64,000 nt of DNA from Enchytraeus crypticus (GCA_905160935.1 CAJHZI010000277.1:616001-680000); one strand, 5' to 3'; shown: positions 22,385-34,391, numbered from the stretch's first letter. The notes: generated from the letters alone by a model not told the origin. Program-made: numbers and translations.

Positions 22385-24374
22385 GGAGGCAGAGAAGAAG
22401 AAAGGTTGTAGTGAATTGTTAACTTTCAATAGAAATGAAAATCGAATTGACCCTGTGATCGACATTTCTTAAATCTTACAATAAAATACTAATAATTTAA
22501 TTAAATAAAAATTAAATAAAATCTAGTCTAGATGAACACTGCACTTGAATCGACTTGGGTGACATGCTCATTATAGTGATACAGCATAACGGAGAACCAC
22601 CTAATACGACATACTTTAAATAATAGTAAGCCTACAGTGTGACTTACAAACTCAAAATTCCATTTAGGAGACAATTTATTACTTTTACAAATAGTACTCA
22701 ATGTCGAAATACTTATCTTATTGACCACAATATAATTTTATGCCTTGAATCTGACATGTGATTTTGAGTTCTGCGAAAGCATGTAAACTTGGCTAATCCA
22801 CAAAAAATTATAACTCTTTCAAAAAATAATACTCTGAAAGTAAATGGCCTTGAGCGAGGAAATGAGAAATAAGCAAGTGCTATCTGCCGTACCAGGGTGA
22901 GCATTGAACATTTCAAATAATAGAAAGCTCTGCCTTTATGAATGAAGCTAAATAAATGTATATTGTATGTGGGTTATATTACCGCCTTTTATCTCATTTA
23001 CTAATCTCAACAGGCCATGTGCAAATTGGTGATTCAATCACGTGCGCCATATCAAAAAAGTGTTGTCTAGTGTTGTCTAAGTGTTGTCAATCTTAATGAT
23101 AAACTATTTCAATCTAAGGAGCTTGCCAAATTAGTATGGCTATGTAACAAACCATTATTTTATTATCTTTGATACAACTTACAGAGATTATAAGTTTGTT
23201 GCATAGCTCCATTTATTTGGCTAGATAAGTTCTGGCAGGAATTACTATTTCTATTGTAAAAATAGGAAGAATAATCATAAGGCTTTCGATAACGTTGCAA
23301 AGATAAAATGCAGTCTGCTTCAGCAATTATTCTTTTATGCAGTTAGATGACCTCTAGTAGCCGGGCGGCGATTCAGCAAGTATTGCTAGAATCGTTGTTA
23401 TCAAATTCCGGGTTCATTACACCCGTTGGTAAAATACTAATAATAATGATGAAAATAATAAAAATAATAATAATTATTATTATTTTTTAACCTGGGTGTA
23501 TTTTATTTCATTAGGTTTTTTATGACTATTATTATTATGCCATTTTCAGTATTATGGACTTTATAGTTATTATATTTATAGACTGTTTTAAATTGTTACT
23601 TCAAAATAGCCTTTCTCGATCATTTGACGTATTTCTAAATAACGAGGTCGACTATAGAAGACCAAGGCTAATTTTCTTTCGCAATATAAGAGATATTAAC
23701 AGCTTTGGTCTAACATTTAGGGCGAGATTAGCTTCAATTGGAAATAAATAGCAAGACTTCTTAAGGTCAAAGAGTTCTTAAGGTCATTTAAAATGTCGCA
23801 ATACTTACAAGTATAGCAAAGTTATAGAACACTTTGATTTAGTTTGGCTCAAACAATCAAGATCCCACTTGTATCACTTTATACATGAGCCTTCAACTCC
23901 AATTAAGAAACTTGAAGTCGTACATACTGTACGAGCTCTCGTGTAAATAAAAATGTTGCCTTTCTACAATTGCATTCTATATGCGATTTCGAAATCATTG
24001 TTCAGAAACTATTGAATTTGAAGGAAAACTAGATATTTTAAAATTCTTTATAAGCAAGTAGGACTACTGATTCTAAATTCAGTTTCATTTACAACTTCAG
24101 TTAACCCAAATAATTGTAAATACGATATGCAGTTAATGTTTCTACACATTTCAAAGATTCTTTTCTAGCCATTATTTATTTTTAAGTAACAATTTAAAAC
24201 ATTGGAAAAATAATTTGTACCTCCAAATATTTGACTTCCCAATATTGTGCATAAAAACGTATATTTTGGAGAAGCCATTTGTATTAATATATCATCTTTA
24301 GCACTTTTACAGCGTACATGTAAAAAACTTACACGTATAAAGTTATCAAATTTTGTAAAGTTAATAAAATTTAT
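22385..24374. other. No gene recognised (2 kb)
   Basis: Unique AT-rich sequence. Around 23455-23490 there is an (AAT)n/(TTA)n palindromic run that could be a decayed retroelement tail. Confidence 0.5.
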
Positions 24375-24610
24375 AGTGTTAATAATACACATACTGTTAA
24401 TACTAGTAATAATGATAATAGTACACATAATATTAATACTACTAATAAAGGTAATAATACACATAATGTTAATAATAATTTACACATTGTACTAATATTT
24501 CTAATGTTAATAACACACTTACTGTAATGTTAATAATGCACATAATGATCTAATATTCATGATATTAATAATACACATAATGTTAATAACACAGAATGTT
24601 AATACTACAC
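24375..24610. repeat. Degenerate GTTAATAATACACATAAT repeats
   Basis: The words GTTAATA, ACACATAAT and TACTAATAA recur loosely. The array is related by sequence to the 34-bp array at 24829 on the other side of the TA tract. Confidence 0.7.
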
Positions 24611-24617
24611 ATGAAGT

Positions 24618-24620
24618 TAA

Positions 24621-24712
<92 letters not shown>

Positions 24713-24733
24713 AAATATATATATATATATGCA

Positions 24734-24785
<52 letters not shown>

Positions 24786-24795
24786 CATATATATC
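24618..24795. repeat. (TA)n microsatellite
   Basis: Long TATATA tract with ATGTATG and ATGCATG interruptions, embedded between two related ACACATAATGTTAATA repeats. Confidence 0.95.
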
Positions 24796-24828
24796 TACTT
24801 CCTTAGGTTAATGATCTTTAATGATAAT

Positions 24829-25050
24829 TATACACATAATGTTAATAACACATGGTGCTAATTATACACATAATGTTAATAACACATGGTGCTAATTATA
24901 CACATAATGTTAATAACACATGGTGATAATTATACACATAATGTTAATAACACATGGTGCTAATTATACACATAATGTTAATAACACATGGTGCTAATTA
25001 TACACATAATGTTAATAACACATGGTGCTAATTATACACATAATGTTAAT
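24829..25050. repeat. 34-bp tandem repeat, about 6.5 copies
   Basis: The unit TACACATAATGTTAATAACA followed by CATGGTGCTAATTA is almost identical between copies, so expansion is recent relative to the degenerate repeats at 24375-24610. Confidence 0.9.
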
Positions 25051-25239
25051 TATAATAATAATCTTAATGCTACTTATAAATTTAGCAGCCAATTGAACTA
25101 TCAATTCACAACTGATTTTTCAACTAATAAGCTTCACAGGATCATAAACTCTCCTATCATTCAACTTGCGGTCATCATCTAGTGATGTTTGTCAAGGAGA
25201 TTTCCTTGATAAACTTATTGTTTGCTTAATCGTACTCTG

Positions 25240-26400
25240 GTTGTTTCTTCTGCAGGTGTGGTTTCTAATGTTTCGTCTTTGGGATGTTGTGTACCACATG
25301 AATCTGTTCTGGGACCTATCTTATGTGTGATATATACTGTTTGACATCCTTGATATCATTGATGGTAATCGTCTAATTGGTCACATGTACGCTGATGATA
25401 CTCATAATTCTATACATTCAGACTCAAACGAAGTTAGCTCTGCTATTGCTAATGTAAAAGGTTGTTTTATTTTCAATCTTTTATAATATTGAAAATTAGC
25501 AAAATTCCTAAAGAAACTTGTTGATATGTTTGTTCTTGTGAGGTTCGTTGGTGCTCCGGTGTTATCCACGTCGCTGATATGCTATCAGCCTATCTAACAG
25601 GAAACTGGCGTTAAACTTGTCTTTAAATTATTTGTTGAGATTAAATGTAATCATGTGATTCAAGATTGGAAAATGTAATTGAGTGGTTGCAGGGTATTAA
25701 ATTATCGATTTAGTTGACAATTCAGCCACCGCTTTTAATGATCAGATGAAACGGATTTCAAATTTTGTTGTCATGCTATCCGACATCACAACCTAAAATT
25801 AGCGTGGATTGCATGAGTGAAATTAATTATCATAGATGTTTAAGAACAAACTGGTTGTTATTGTATCTTAAATATAAATAATTATTCTCGACTCTCATCG
25901 GCATGAGTGAATAAATTATCTTAGATATTTAAGCACAAACAGGTTCTTATTGCATCCTGAATATAAATAATCATCTTGGGCTCTCAGCGCCAACTCAGTA
26001 CAAGTAATATAACCTGAATTTCATTATATGATGTGAGTACTTCTTGTGAAGACTGCTCATAACCTTGATCTTATCCTTGACTCAAACTTGACTATTGAAC
26101 AGCTATCTAAGCAATTGTTTTTTTCTTGTATCTTTCTCATTCTTCAGGTATGAAGTATTAGACAATGTTTGACTAATTCTTTCACATAAATTCTTGTTCA
26201 TCTTTATTTATTCAAGGCTGGATTACTGTAATAGCCTGTTCTTTAGCTGTAATTAATCTGTAACTGATAGACTGCAAAGGATTTAGAATGCAGCTGCAAA
26301 ATTAGTGCTTCGTGTTAAGAGCTGGATGCAGCACAACGTGCTTCTAGAATCCAGATGTTTTTGTTGTGTACACGAACAAAATAAAGCATCCACTGTATTT
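25240..26400 (+). mobile_element. Decayed CR1/L2-like LINE reverse transcriptase
   Basis: At about 25295-25420 the plus strand shows, in broken frames, a GSVLGPIL-like motif and a YADDT box (GHMYADDTHN), the RT active-site region. At about 26205-26320 it shows SRLDYCNSLF and LQRI.NAAAKLVLRV, the C-terminal RT segment of L2/CR1-like elements. Between them, 25545-25625 carries a GAAACTGGCGTTAAACTTG tail-like sequence, so another insertion probably split the element. It is interrupted by several stops and frameshifts. Confidence 0.7.
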
Positions 26401-27890
26401 CAGTGGTAACACGACATTTTTAAAATTTATCACAGTAAGTGTGTGGTACGAAACAAAGAAAGTTTGAATCTGAGACTAATAGTGATAGAAACTAGAAATA
26501 ATAAAAAATCCTTTATCTCAATTCGACTGCTCTAAGTGCTAGTTTTCTCATATCAAAGTTAATTTTAGTTTCCCATTCGTTTCGAAGAATTTTGTTATAG
26601 ATTATTTAGCATAATGTGCCAATCGTGAAGCATAAAATATCTTTGCAAAGCACAGTTTTAAGAAATAAAGAAAGAAAACATAAGAATAAACTTTGTGCAT
26701 CAGACTATTCACAAAATTCTAGCCTAAATTTATTATAATTTGCTTGGAAGAGTTAAAGCATACATGCAATGCATTTGCAAACACTAAAACAAACCATAGA
26801 AAGGCCTAAATTTAAATACATAATGTTTCATAAATATAGTTTAACAGCCTAATGTAAATGCTACAATGATGGCTTCCTAGAAACACTCTGAATGGTAGTT
26901 CAAAATTTTTTAAGTTTTTAGATTGTCTTTAAAAGTTTAAATTATTAATGAATTTGAACAATACACCATGCAGTCTATTCTTATATTTCAAGATCCTAAC
27001 TTCACATCGTTGCTTAGTTGACAATTGTACATTATTTTTACTTTTGGGTCCATATCAGTGCCATATCCCCAAGATTACCCTGATTCTGCACTATAACATG
27101 TAATATCTCTGTGGATGCATCGTATTGTAAAGTGCAAATCAAACTATTCAAATATATAAATTATACATTTTTGTTTCCGTTGTTTAGACAACAGGCGCAC
27201 CTGGCGAATAAGAGTTAAGATATTTTCCAACCTGAACGAGATCGAGGAATTACATGTAGTCTATATCAGATTTTCCACATAATTGTCAGTGAAATAACAT
27301 CAACATATTTTGTCATTATAATTAAACTATGATCGTAGACTGGACATGTCCTATTCGGATATATCATCATCATCATCATCATCACCCGTTTATTTCAGAC
27401 AGAAGTTCGCGAGACATTGCACGATACAATGACAGAAACAAGAGAAAAAAGACAGAGAATTACGTAGTCCAACAAGAAAAGATAAAAACGCTAAACATAA
27501 AACAGCATATAGCTTAAGTTAGTCAGCAGATTTCTTAATCCTAATACTTGAGCCAATTTAAACTTAATTTTCTTGCTCTATAGCATGCTGGCGATGGCGA
27601 GAACAATGAATTAGAATCATACACCTACTGATCCGTTGTCGAACAACTTGACAAAGTGCCACCGACTTAGCTCACACCAATCTAGAGTAAAGAAAAAGAG
27701 TAGAGTAAAGCCAGTGAATAGTGCCCATGATGATGCGTAATGAATAGCCTGAAAGATCTATCTTAGAATTATTGTGTTTGTAGCACTTTTCAGATGCTTA
27801 AACTGAATATAAATTTAAAACAGCCTGTCGAATTTTAATACTTCTTGAGAAAATTCTGAATAATGAAGCTTTCAATAGAGCAACTAGAAA
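26401..27890. other. No gene recognised; (ATC)n at 27361
   Basis: AT-rich unique sequence. A short (ATC)n run lies at about 27361-27384. A possible relic of SINE family A in reverse (CACCTACTGATCCGTTGTCG) is at 27621-27640. Confidence 0.5.
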
Positions 27891-27892
27891 AA

Positions 27893-27962
27893 TCTGGCAG
27901 AGATTCGAACCAGTAGCATACGACATGTTGGTCAAATGCGTTATCAACTCAGCCTGTCAAGC
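27893..27962 (-). repeat. tRNA-like sequence (pseudogene or SINE head)
   Basis: On the minus strand it has a GCTGAGTTGATAACGCATTT A-box region and a GGTTCGAATCT B box at tRNA-like spacing, with a GGCAGAGATT-like T-arm partner. The acceptor stem does not pair well by eye, so it is not called as a functional tRNA. Confidence 0.45.
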
Positions 27963-28069
27963 GGTCCAGAAAGTATTGAGAGATAAGATTGCTTAATGCA
28001 TATTAAACTGGTAGCTGACAGTTTTATATTTTTAAATAATTATTAAATTATTGTTGCTTGGTCTTACCC

Positions 28070-28215
28070 GTGGCTGGAGCCAGTGGCGATATCAGTAAGA
28101 TACTCGACCACAGATCAGATGGTGTGAGGTTCGGATCCTGGGCTCTCCCGTCAATGATATCGCTATCGAGTGAGGAAACTGACGTTAACCTTAGTTTTAT
28201 CAGCTTTTTTAGAAT
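28070..28215 (+). mobile_element. tRNA-derived SINE, family A
   Basis: GGCTGGAGCCAGTGGCGATA, then CAGTAAGATACTCGACCAC, B-box position GGTTCGGATCC, GAGTGAGGAAACTGACGTTA and a CTTAGTTTTATCAGC end. It is a full-looking copy. Confidence 0.8.
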
Positions 28216-28510
28216 TAACCCTCACTGAAGCCTTAAGCTTGAAATAAAAAAAGTTAAAAATTTGTATTACTTTTTTCCGTTGCCATACTTAGTTATTATT
28301 GGAGCATTTGTTACACCAGCAGCAAACTTCTTGATTGATGCTGTAATTTATTTTCTCTCTCTCCTGTATTAATGTCACGTGGCAATTCCTAACACTTGCT
28401 CCAACTCTGTCTGCTGTCACGCCTCATAAAAAGAATTCTATCCTTTGCCTTCCTCAATTCCTTAGGAATTTAGTAGCCTCTAGCGACAAGTACAGTTCAC
28501 GGTTGGTCTA

Positions 28511-29260
28511 CAGGGTGAGTAAAAAAAAAAGATAACACCTGCAAAAAGTTTGAATATCTCAGGCTATTGTTAATATTTGTAAATTAAACTTTTACAAAGT
28601 AATAAGGGACTAATTTCTGGCGGGGTGGCCAATTTTCATCCATTTTGGTGCATAGATTGTCCAGTTATGCAAGTTTCAGCAGAGCAACCCCCCATTTTTA
28701 CCTTAAAATGTCGTTTGCAACAACGATAAGGGCAGATTGCACTTCATTGACGAGAAGGTAAGGTTGAACTCTCAGTATTACGTCAGTACTTTGCTTCCGG
28801 AGCTGTTTGATGATTGCCATGCTCTTCTACTAAATGGTTTCATCTTTCAGCAGAATGGTGCTCCGGCTGATGCATCTCGTCATGCACAGGAAAGGATCAG
28901 CGAGGGAAACCCGGATTACATGAAGAAGAATGAATGGCCTCCAAACTCACCCGATCATAATCCTCTGGATTACCATATCTGGGGAACCATGCTGCATCTC
29001 TATCAGAAACACCAGCCGAAGCCAAGAAACAAGACAGAACTGCAGGAGGTGCTTTACGCCATTTTTAGGTAAAAATAGGGGGGTTGCTCTGCTGAAACTT
29101 GCATAACTGGCCTGTCTATGTACCAAAATGGATGAAAATTGGCTACCCCATCAAAAAGTAGTCCTTTAGTAATTGGTAAAAGTTTTATTGTAAAATATTA
29201 ACAATAGCCTGAGATATTCAAACTTTTTGCAGGTGTTATCTTTTTTTTTGACTCACCCTG
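28511..29260 (+). mobile_element. Tc1/mariner-superfamily deletion derivative with 194-bp inverted repeats
   Basis: The element is flanked by TA on both sides (28509-28510 and 29261-29262) and begins CAGGGTGAGT and ends ACTCACCCTG. The termini are about 194 bp long (28511-28703 against 29067-29260) and nearly identical. Between them, 28737-29072 keeps only the C-terminal part of a transposase: FQQNGAPADASRHAQ, then WPPNSPDHNPLDYHIWG. The first catalytic Asp of the family's QDGAPAH motif is Asn here; the SPDxNPLD Asp is kept. The N-terminal helix-turn-helix region is gone. The stop codon falls inside the right repeat. Confidence 0.88.
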
Positions 29261-29520
29261 TATTCTTCAGTAGCGCTGACACAGCACGGGATGCTGCCGT
29301 GGTCTATCATCTCTCTAGAGCAATGACACTTCCTATGCCTCCTAACTCAGGATGCTCAATAGTTCCGCTTGTGCCCTATATGTAAAGCTCAGTATTTTTT
29401 CCAATCCCCTGTTTTGTAATGACGCCAATTGCTTCATTACTAACATTGTGCGGACGCCTCTGATGCTAAAATAATAAAGATAAATCTAATTAAGGTACAT
29501 TTAAATTCTATTTATAAAAC

Positions 29521-29640
29521 ATCTCTCTCAGGGCACTGCCTACTGGTAGGTCCATGGTATATAATGCCCCACTCTTCTCTGTCTTCCATTTTCCTCTTCG
29601 CGTCTACATATGAGTGGAACTTTAAATCATCCAGCAATAC
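29521..29640 (-). mobile_element. LINE 3' end, (GA)n family
   Basis: The minus strand reads the final part, with the TATACCATGGACCTACCAGT terminus, GGCAGTGCCCTGAGAGAGAT, and a short upstream region. Only about 110 bp is kept. Confidence 0.7.
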
Positions 29641-29644
29641 TTAT

Positions 29645-29790
29645 TCTTGTTGTTATATACAATTTTCTTGGGGAATTCTGCTTATGACGAGGTGGGTCCA
29701 TATGTCTTCCTCAGCTTCCATTAAAAGTTTCTGGGCATGGACGTCATTCCATTAGAAAACAATCATGTTTACCCAATTATAAAACATATT
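29645..29790 (+). repeat. Dispersed repeat family E
   Basis: It contains TTCCTCAGCTTCCATTAAAA, GGACGTCATTCCATTAGAAA and ACAATCATGTTTACCCA. The order matches 52205-52340 and the reverse of 61765-61860. No coding capacity. Confidence 0.5.
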
Positions 29791-30035
29791 TAATGTACAA
29801 TGTTAATTTATCTATTAATATACTGAGTGGGGATCAGCTCATGCTTCGAAAACGGAGCAATGTTATTTACCTGTGTGAAACACTTAATAGAGAGAATTAT
29901 TGTGGGAAAGAACGTGGCTAGAGCCAGAAGCCGTCTCGAGCGAGGAGCGAATGGATCGATTCACCGAGCCCTGAGCTAGAGAGTTCCACTAAATCGAAAC
30001 ACAGTCGCCGGCTGTGTCTCGAAGCTGTAACAACT

Positions 30036-30294
30036 ATGATTAGAATCTGCAGTGCCCTATACCTTCCCTTACTAGCGACTCTCCGCATTACTGCACAGGA
30101 AAAGCATGTGGTTTCTGGTTTTACTAACGGTTCTGTTCTATGCGAATGTCTGCTCATAATTATAATCAGTTTGTTTTTAAATAACACGTCTTCGAGTCTC
30201 TCAAATGGAAACTATTTTAGAGAAGATAATCCGTACCAGGTGAATGACGTAGAGGAATATGTCAATGAACAACATGGAGATTCATTGGAATCAG
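30036..30294 (+). CDS. Candidate first coding exon of the receptor gene (signal peptide and N-terminal extension)
   Basis: An open frame starting at ATG 30036 runs through a hydrophobic segment (CLLIIIISLFL, near residues 43-53) and then a polar, acidic stretch (NYFREDNPYQVNDVEEY). It reaches GAATCAG|GTTTGT, a weak but acceptable 5' splice site at 30295. It ends one base into a codon, and the receptor exon at 46139 begins with the two bases needed to complete it as Asp, keeping the frame. Joining it to the seven supported exons gives 2862 nt, an exact multiple of three (953 residues plus stop). The implied intron is 15.8 kb. Against it: the frame is short, the donor is weak, and 30106-30156 in another frame gives a more classical signal peptide (MWFLVLLTVLFYANVCS) that stops at once. 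It may instead be an unrelated frame. Confidence 0.35.
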
Positions 30295-30834
30295 GTTTGT
30301 TATTCTTTATATACACATGTTAATATGGAACTAGGTTTAGATCTTCCGATGTCAACAGCAACTATTGCTTGCCCCGTTGTTGTTGTCAATGTCTGAAACG
30401 TTTGGGCTTATTTCAGAGTTGTTCAGGCTCTAATGATGCATACGTTTGGTTTTCTTTAAGCATTGCCATTTTCTTATCACTTCTATGAACTATTTGTTTG
30501 ACTGTTCTTGTCATAAAAGGATATCACATAGAATTTGATTTTTCTCATAAATAACGGCTTTGAACCGCTTCGTGTGAATAGGACTGTAATACCGCAGCTT
30601 GATACCTTTTAGTCCTTTGATAGCAGAAAATAGACCTTTTCTGAATTACCACCGTATCTCATACCGTATTTCTTTGTGACCGTAGTTTAATTTTTAAACG
30701 GAAGTAAAATGAATGTAAAGAGCACGCTACATAATGGAAAAATAGTATAGATTTAAGAAAACAGAAGCAACATTATTCAAGTAAATTGCTGATCAGAGAA
30801 ATGATTCAAAATCAGTAAAAATTCCACCATTTGT

Positions 30835-31067
30835 ATACACGCATTATAGTGAATAATCAACTATGTTGACATCTATCACTTTTAAAATCACATGTTTAAT
30901 CCATTAGGCAATTTAGACCATTTTCCGTATAACCAGTCCAGTGAATGTCCGAGATTTTACTCTCAGATCAGCGCGACCGGGATTCGAACCCACGAGGATT
31001 CAAATCACCTTAGGATTTGTCATTTAAAACTTCATGACGTTACCCCTGCGCTATTTAGACATTCTTA
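30835..31067 (-). mobile_element. tRNA-derived SINE, family B
   Basis: The minus strand has AGCGCAGGGGTAACGTCATG as the A-box region, the B box GGGTTCGAATCCCGG, then GCGCTGATCTGAGAGTAAAA, CATTCACTGGACTGG and a body ending near ATAATGCGTGTATAC. It matches copies at 44281-44512 and 37505-37670. Its head is unlike family A, so it has a separate tRNA origin. Confidence 0.75.
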
Positions 31068-31069
31068 GA

Positions 31070-31326
31070 TGCTATATGATTAATTGGTAGAATGATTCAT
31101 TATTAGCATGATATTCGGTATATTTAATTACTATCATAATTGAGTATGGTTCATTAATAGCATGATTCAGTATTATTTATTAGTAGCATGATGGAGTTTG
31201 ATTCAGTAGTAGCATGGTTCAGTATGATTCGTTAACATGATTCAGTATGATTCGTTATTATTAACATGATTCAGTATGATTCGTTCGTAGTTTGATTCAG
31301 TTTTAGTCATTATTAGCATGATTCAG
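31070..31326. repeat. Degenerate GATTCAGTATGATTCGTT repeats
   Basis: The words ATGATTCAGTATGATTC, TTATTAGCATG and TAACATGATTCAG recur through the stretch with variable spacing. The downstream LINE begins inside this array. Confidence 0.7.
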
Positions 31327-33420
31327 TGTCAATGATTAAGTCAATACCTCGAGGTATCAGGCGGAGTTTTATTCCAGGCCTCAACGATGAATGTGCAGAA
31401 CTGTTAAGGGAATATAAGAAAACAGGTGAAGCCGATGTAGCAGATAAAGTAATTGAAGCGCTTGACAGCAGCCGTAGAGCAAAATGGCGAGAGAGTACAT
31501 CAGAGATGAGCTTCTCAAGATCAAGCAGAAAATCTTTTAGTCTCATTCGTAGATTAGGAGCTGCCGAAAAACCTATTCAACGTCGTCAAGTGCCTGTCAC
31601 TACTGATCAAGTTGCCTCAAAATTGGTAGAAGTGGCTCAGGCCCCCCTGGAACCGAGAACTATACTTAGAAAACAGGAGGAATGGAGAAAATTAGGATTT
31701 CGAATCAAAACCTCGATCAGTTCGAATCGTTTTCCGTGGAAGAATTTATACTAGCAGTGAAAGAAGTTAAAATGGGAACGGCGGCAGGTTATGATGCCAT
31801 ATTCCCAGAATTCCTAGCCCACCTTGGCCCACTTGCAATTATATGTTTGTGCCATATTTTCAACCGAGTGCGAAATGAGAAAGTGATGCCTAGAGACTGG
31901 AGGCAAGACAAGGTGATTGCAATTCCTAAACCGGGTAAGGATCCAAAATGTCCATCTAACTACCGCCCGATTTCATTGTTGAGTGTATGTTATAAGGTTT
32001 TTGAAAGAATTATTCTTCGACGAATCCAGCCAATCGTAGAGAATATATTACCAATTGAACAAGCTGGTTTTCTTCCTGGAAGATCCACTTCCGATCAAGT
32101 CCTAGCCCTAACGACCTACATTGAGAGAGGTTTTCAAGAAGGTCTCAAAACAGGTGCAATATTCCTTGACCTCACAGCAGCGTACGACACTGTATGGCAT
32201 ACGGGTCTGCTAGTAAAGCTCTCAAAATGTATGCCACAATGGTTCACGGATATAGTGCATACGTTTATGAAGGAGAGACGGTTCAGAGTTCACATGAGCG
32301 ACGGGAAAAGTCGATGGAGGAATCAAATGAGCGGTCTCCCACAGGGGTCTGTTCTATCTGCTACCCTATTTAACCTTTACATCAGTGACCTGCCTCCGAC
32401 TACTGCGCGACAGTTCACTTACGCGGATGACATTTGTTGCGCTGTCCAAGGTCGAACATTTGAAGAAATCGAGCGTACATTAAATAATGATATGTTGCTG
32501 ATGGCTAAATATCTAAAGAAATGGCGTCTCATTCCAAGCTCCACAAAAACAGTCACAAGTGTGTTTCATCTCCATAATGCTAAAGCTAACTACAAGCTCA
32601 ATGTGTCTATGGATGGTATACAGCTACCCTTTGATCCTCTACCGGTTTATCTTGGTGTAACTTTGGATCGTACGCTGTCGTACAAGGAGCATTTGAGTAA
32701 AACGGCAGCAAAACTAAAGTCAAGAAATAATCTGTTGCAGAATTGGCGGGGACGACCTGGGGCGCGGATGCAGTTACATTAAGAATATCAGCGATTGCTC
32801 TGTGCTATTCGGTGGCTGAATACTGCTGTCCATTATGGGAACGTTCGCCTCATACAAAACTCGTCGATGCGCGTCTCAATGACTCCATGCGCATAGTTCC
32901 TGGGACAATCAAATCAACCCCAACGCCGTGGCTCCCAGTTCTTTGTAACATACTGCCCCTTCATATCCGTCGTAAGGAGATAACACACAAACAACTGCAG
33001 AGGGTCCGTGAAAATCATGCCCTCCCGTTATCACTGGACTTGTCTAATCCTCCTCCGAAGAGACTCAAATCTCGATATCCTGTTTGGGAGAAGCTGCAGC
33101 AATGTGATCCCTTGGCGTCTCTGTCCCAGTGGAGATTAGAGTGGTCAGTCGCTGAAGTTAGAAACCAACATCTGGTTCAGGATCTGTCTCAAGCGCTACC
33201 AGGAATGAATCTCTGCAGAGGACGTTGGTGCCATTTGAATCGTTTCCGTACGGGGGTCATGGTAGATGCAGAGAAATTGACTGCGGCCAATCGCAAAACA
33301 TGAAACATATCGTTGAGGAGTGCCCTCTAACCCGCCTACCGGGTGGACTGTCTACGCTAAGTTGCCTTACAAGTGAAGCAACTATCTGGATTAACGCATA
33401 CGCTAAATAAATAAGTTTAT
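31327..33420 (+). mobile_element. 5'-truncated LINE with reverse transcriptase (Nimb/I-Jockey-like), frameshifted
   Basis: Three reading-frame shifts (near 31690-31740, 32745 and 33240) break one ORF. In order: the linker upstream of RT (31327-31700, with IPRGIRRSFIPG and SSRRAKW); the RT fingers and palm (31700-32740, with PKPGKDPKCPSNYRPISLLS, QAGFLPGRSTSDQV, LDLTAAYDTVWH, GLPQGSVLSATLFNLYISDL, and the YADD active site near 32420); the thumb and C-terminal domain (VAEYCCPLW, MRIVPGTIKSTPTPWLPVL); and a zinc-knuckle-like end (HGRCREIDCG, MKHIVEECPL) ending at a stop by 33410. The endonuclease is absent. A 3' TAAATAAATAAG stretch follows, and TGATTCAG occurs on both sides (31319-31326 and 33421-33428), a possible target duplication. 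I recall this RT style from the Nimb group of the I/Jockey superfamily; that placement is tentative. Confidence 0.9.
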
Positions 33421-33429
33421 TGATTCAGG

Positions 33430-34320
33430 AACAGCGACAGTATAACACTGTTCCACAATAGAGGACAACATCCCATAATTTAAAATAGCTAAAGTTTTCA
33501 CCTCTAAATCATGGGATGCTTAGCCGTTGTGGTAGCATTGAGGTAATAAATGAAAAATAAGCGAAAGTAAAAAAACTTAAATATCTAAGGAAATCATAAA
33601 TTTATTTTAAAGTATTTCAGAATCTGATATCGTATCCGATACTGTCAATCAATGACAGCAGAAAGTGTATGCAATACGCAAACTGACGAACGGGGACTGA
33701 TTTCCAGTCTTAGAATTTGGGGGGAGTGAATTTGATTTAAACGAATTTTCGTCAACGCGTCTCATTAGCACATAATATTCACTATTTTCGGCTTTCATAG
33801 AGATCGGGGTATTTTGAAGTAAATGTATCCAAAGCTGCATGATTTTTCATATATTTATTTGTTCCTCTTATTCAGTTAAACTTACAATTACCCCTTGATT
33901 ATTATTCATTAGAGTACTAATTCCTATTGGGCTAAAGGTCTAAAAATTTTAAACATAAATTGAAATGTTTGATGAAGATCTCTCATTCTGTTATTAGTTA
34001 TTGTGAAGACATTGACGATAAGAATATTTTCATTTACTGTTAAACACAGCTTTATTTGAAAATGTTATTAATACATAACATAACATATCATAACGGCACA
34101 CTGGGTCAGGAAGCACAGATGCTTGTTTAAGACCCATTTCCTCCTACCTCTCCATGGCTATTAGTAATCGTTGCCTTTTGATGGCGCATCAATTGCAGCC
34201 GGCGCGGATTTAAGAATAACCTTCCATCACCCTGGGATTTTTCCTTCCTAAGCTTTTACCAATAGCAATATTGCGTTATATATCGTTAAATTGGATAGCA
34301 TAAACTGAAAAACATGCCAC

Positions 34321-34322
<2 letters not shown>
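33430..34322. other. No gene recognised
   Basis: Unique AT-rich sequence; no motif stood out. Confidence 0.5.
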
Positions 34323-34360
<38 letters not shown>

Positions 34361-34391
34361 CATACACAGTACATATATATATATATACACA

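Noticed and set aside
27329-27517. Frame with a His run (HHHHHHH)
   Set aside because: The run comes from a short (ATC)n microsatellite, and the rest has no protein-like features.
27893-27962. Functional tRNA gene
   Set aside because: A and B boxes are visible but the acceptor stem does not close by eye; kept only as a tRNA-like relic.
29918-30187. 89-codon minus frame
   Set aside because: It overlaps the candidate plus-strand exon, ends in unremarkable sequence and shows no motif.
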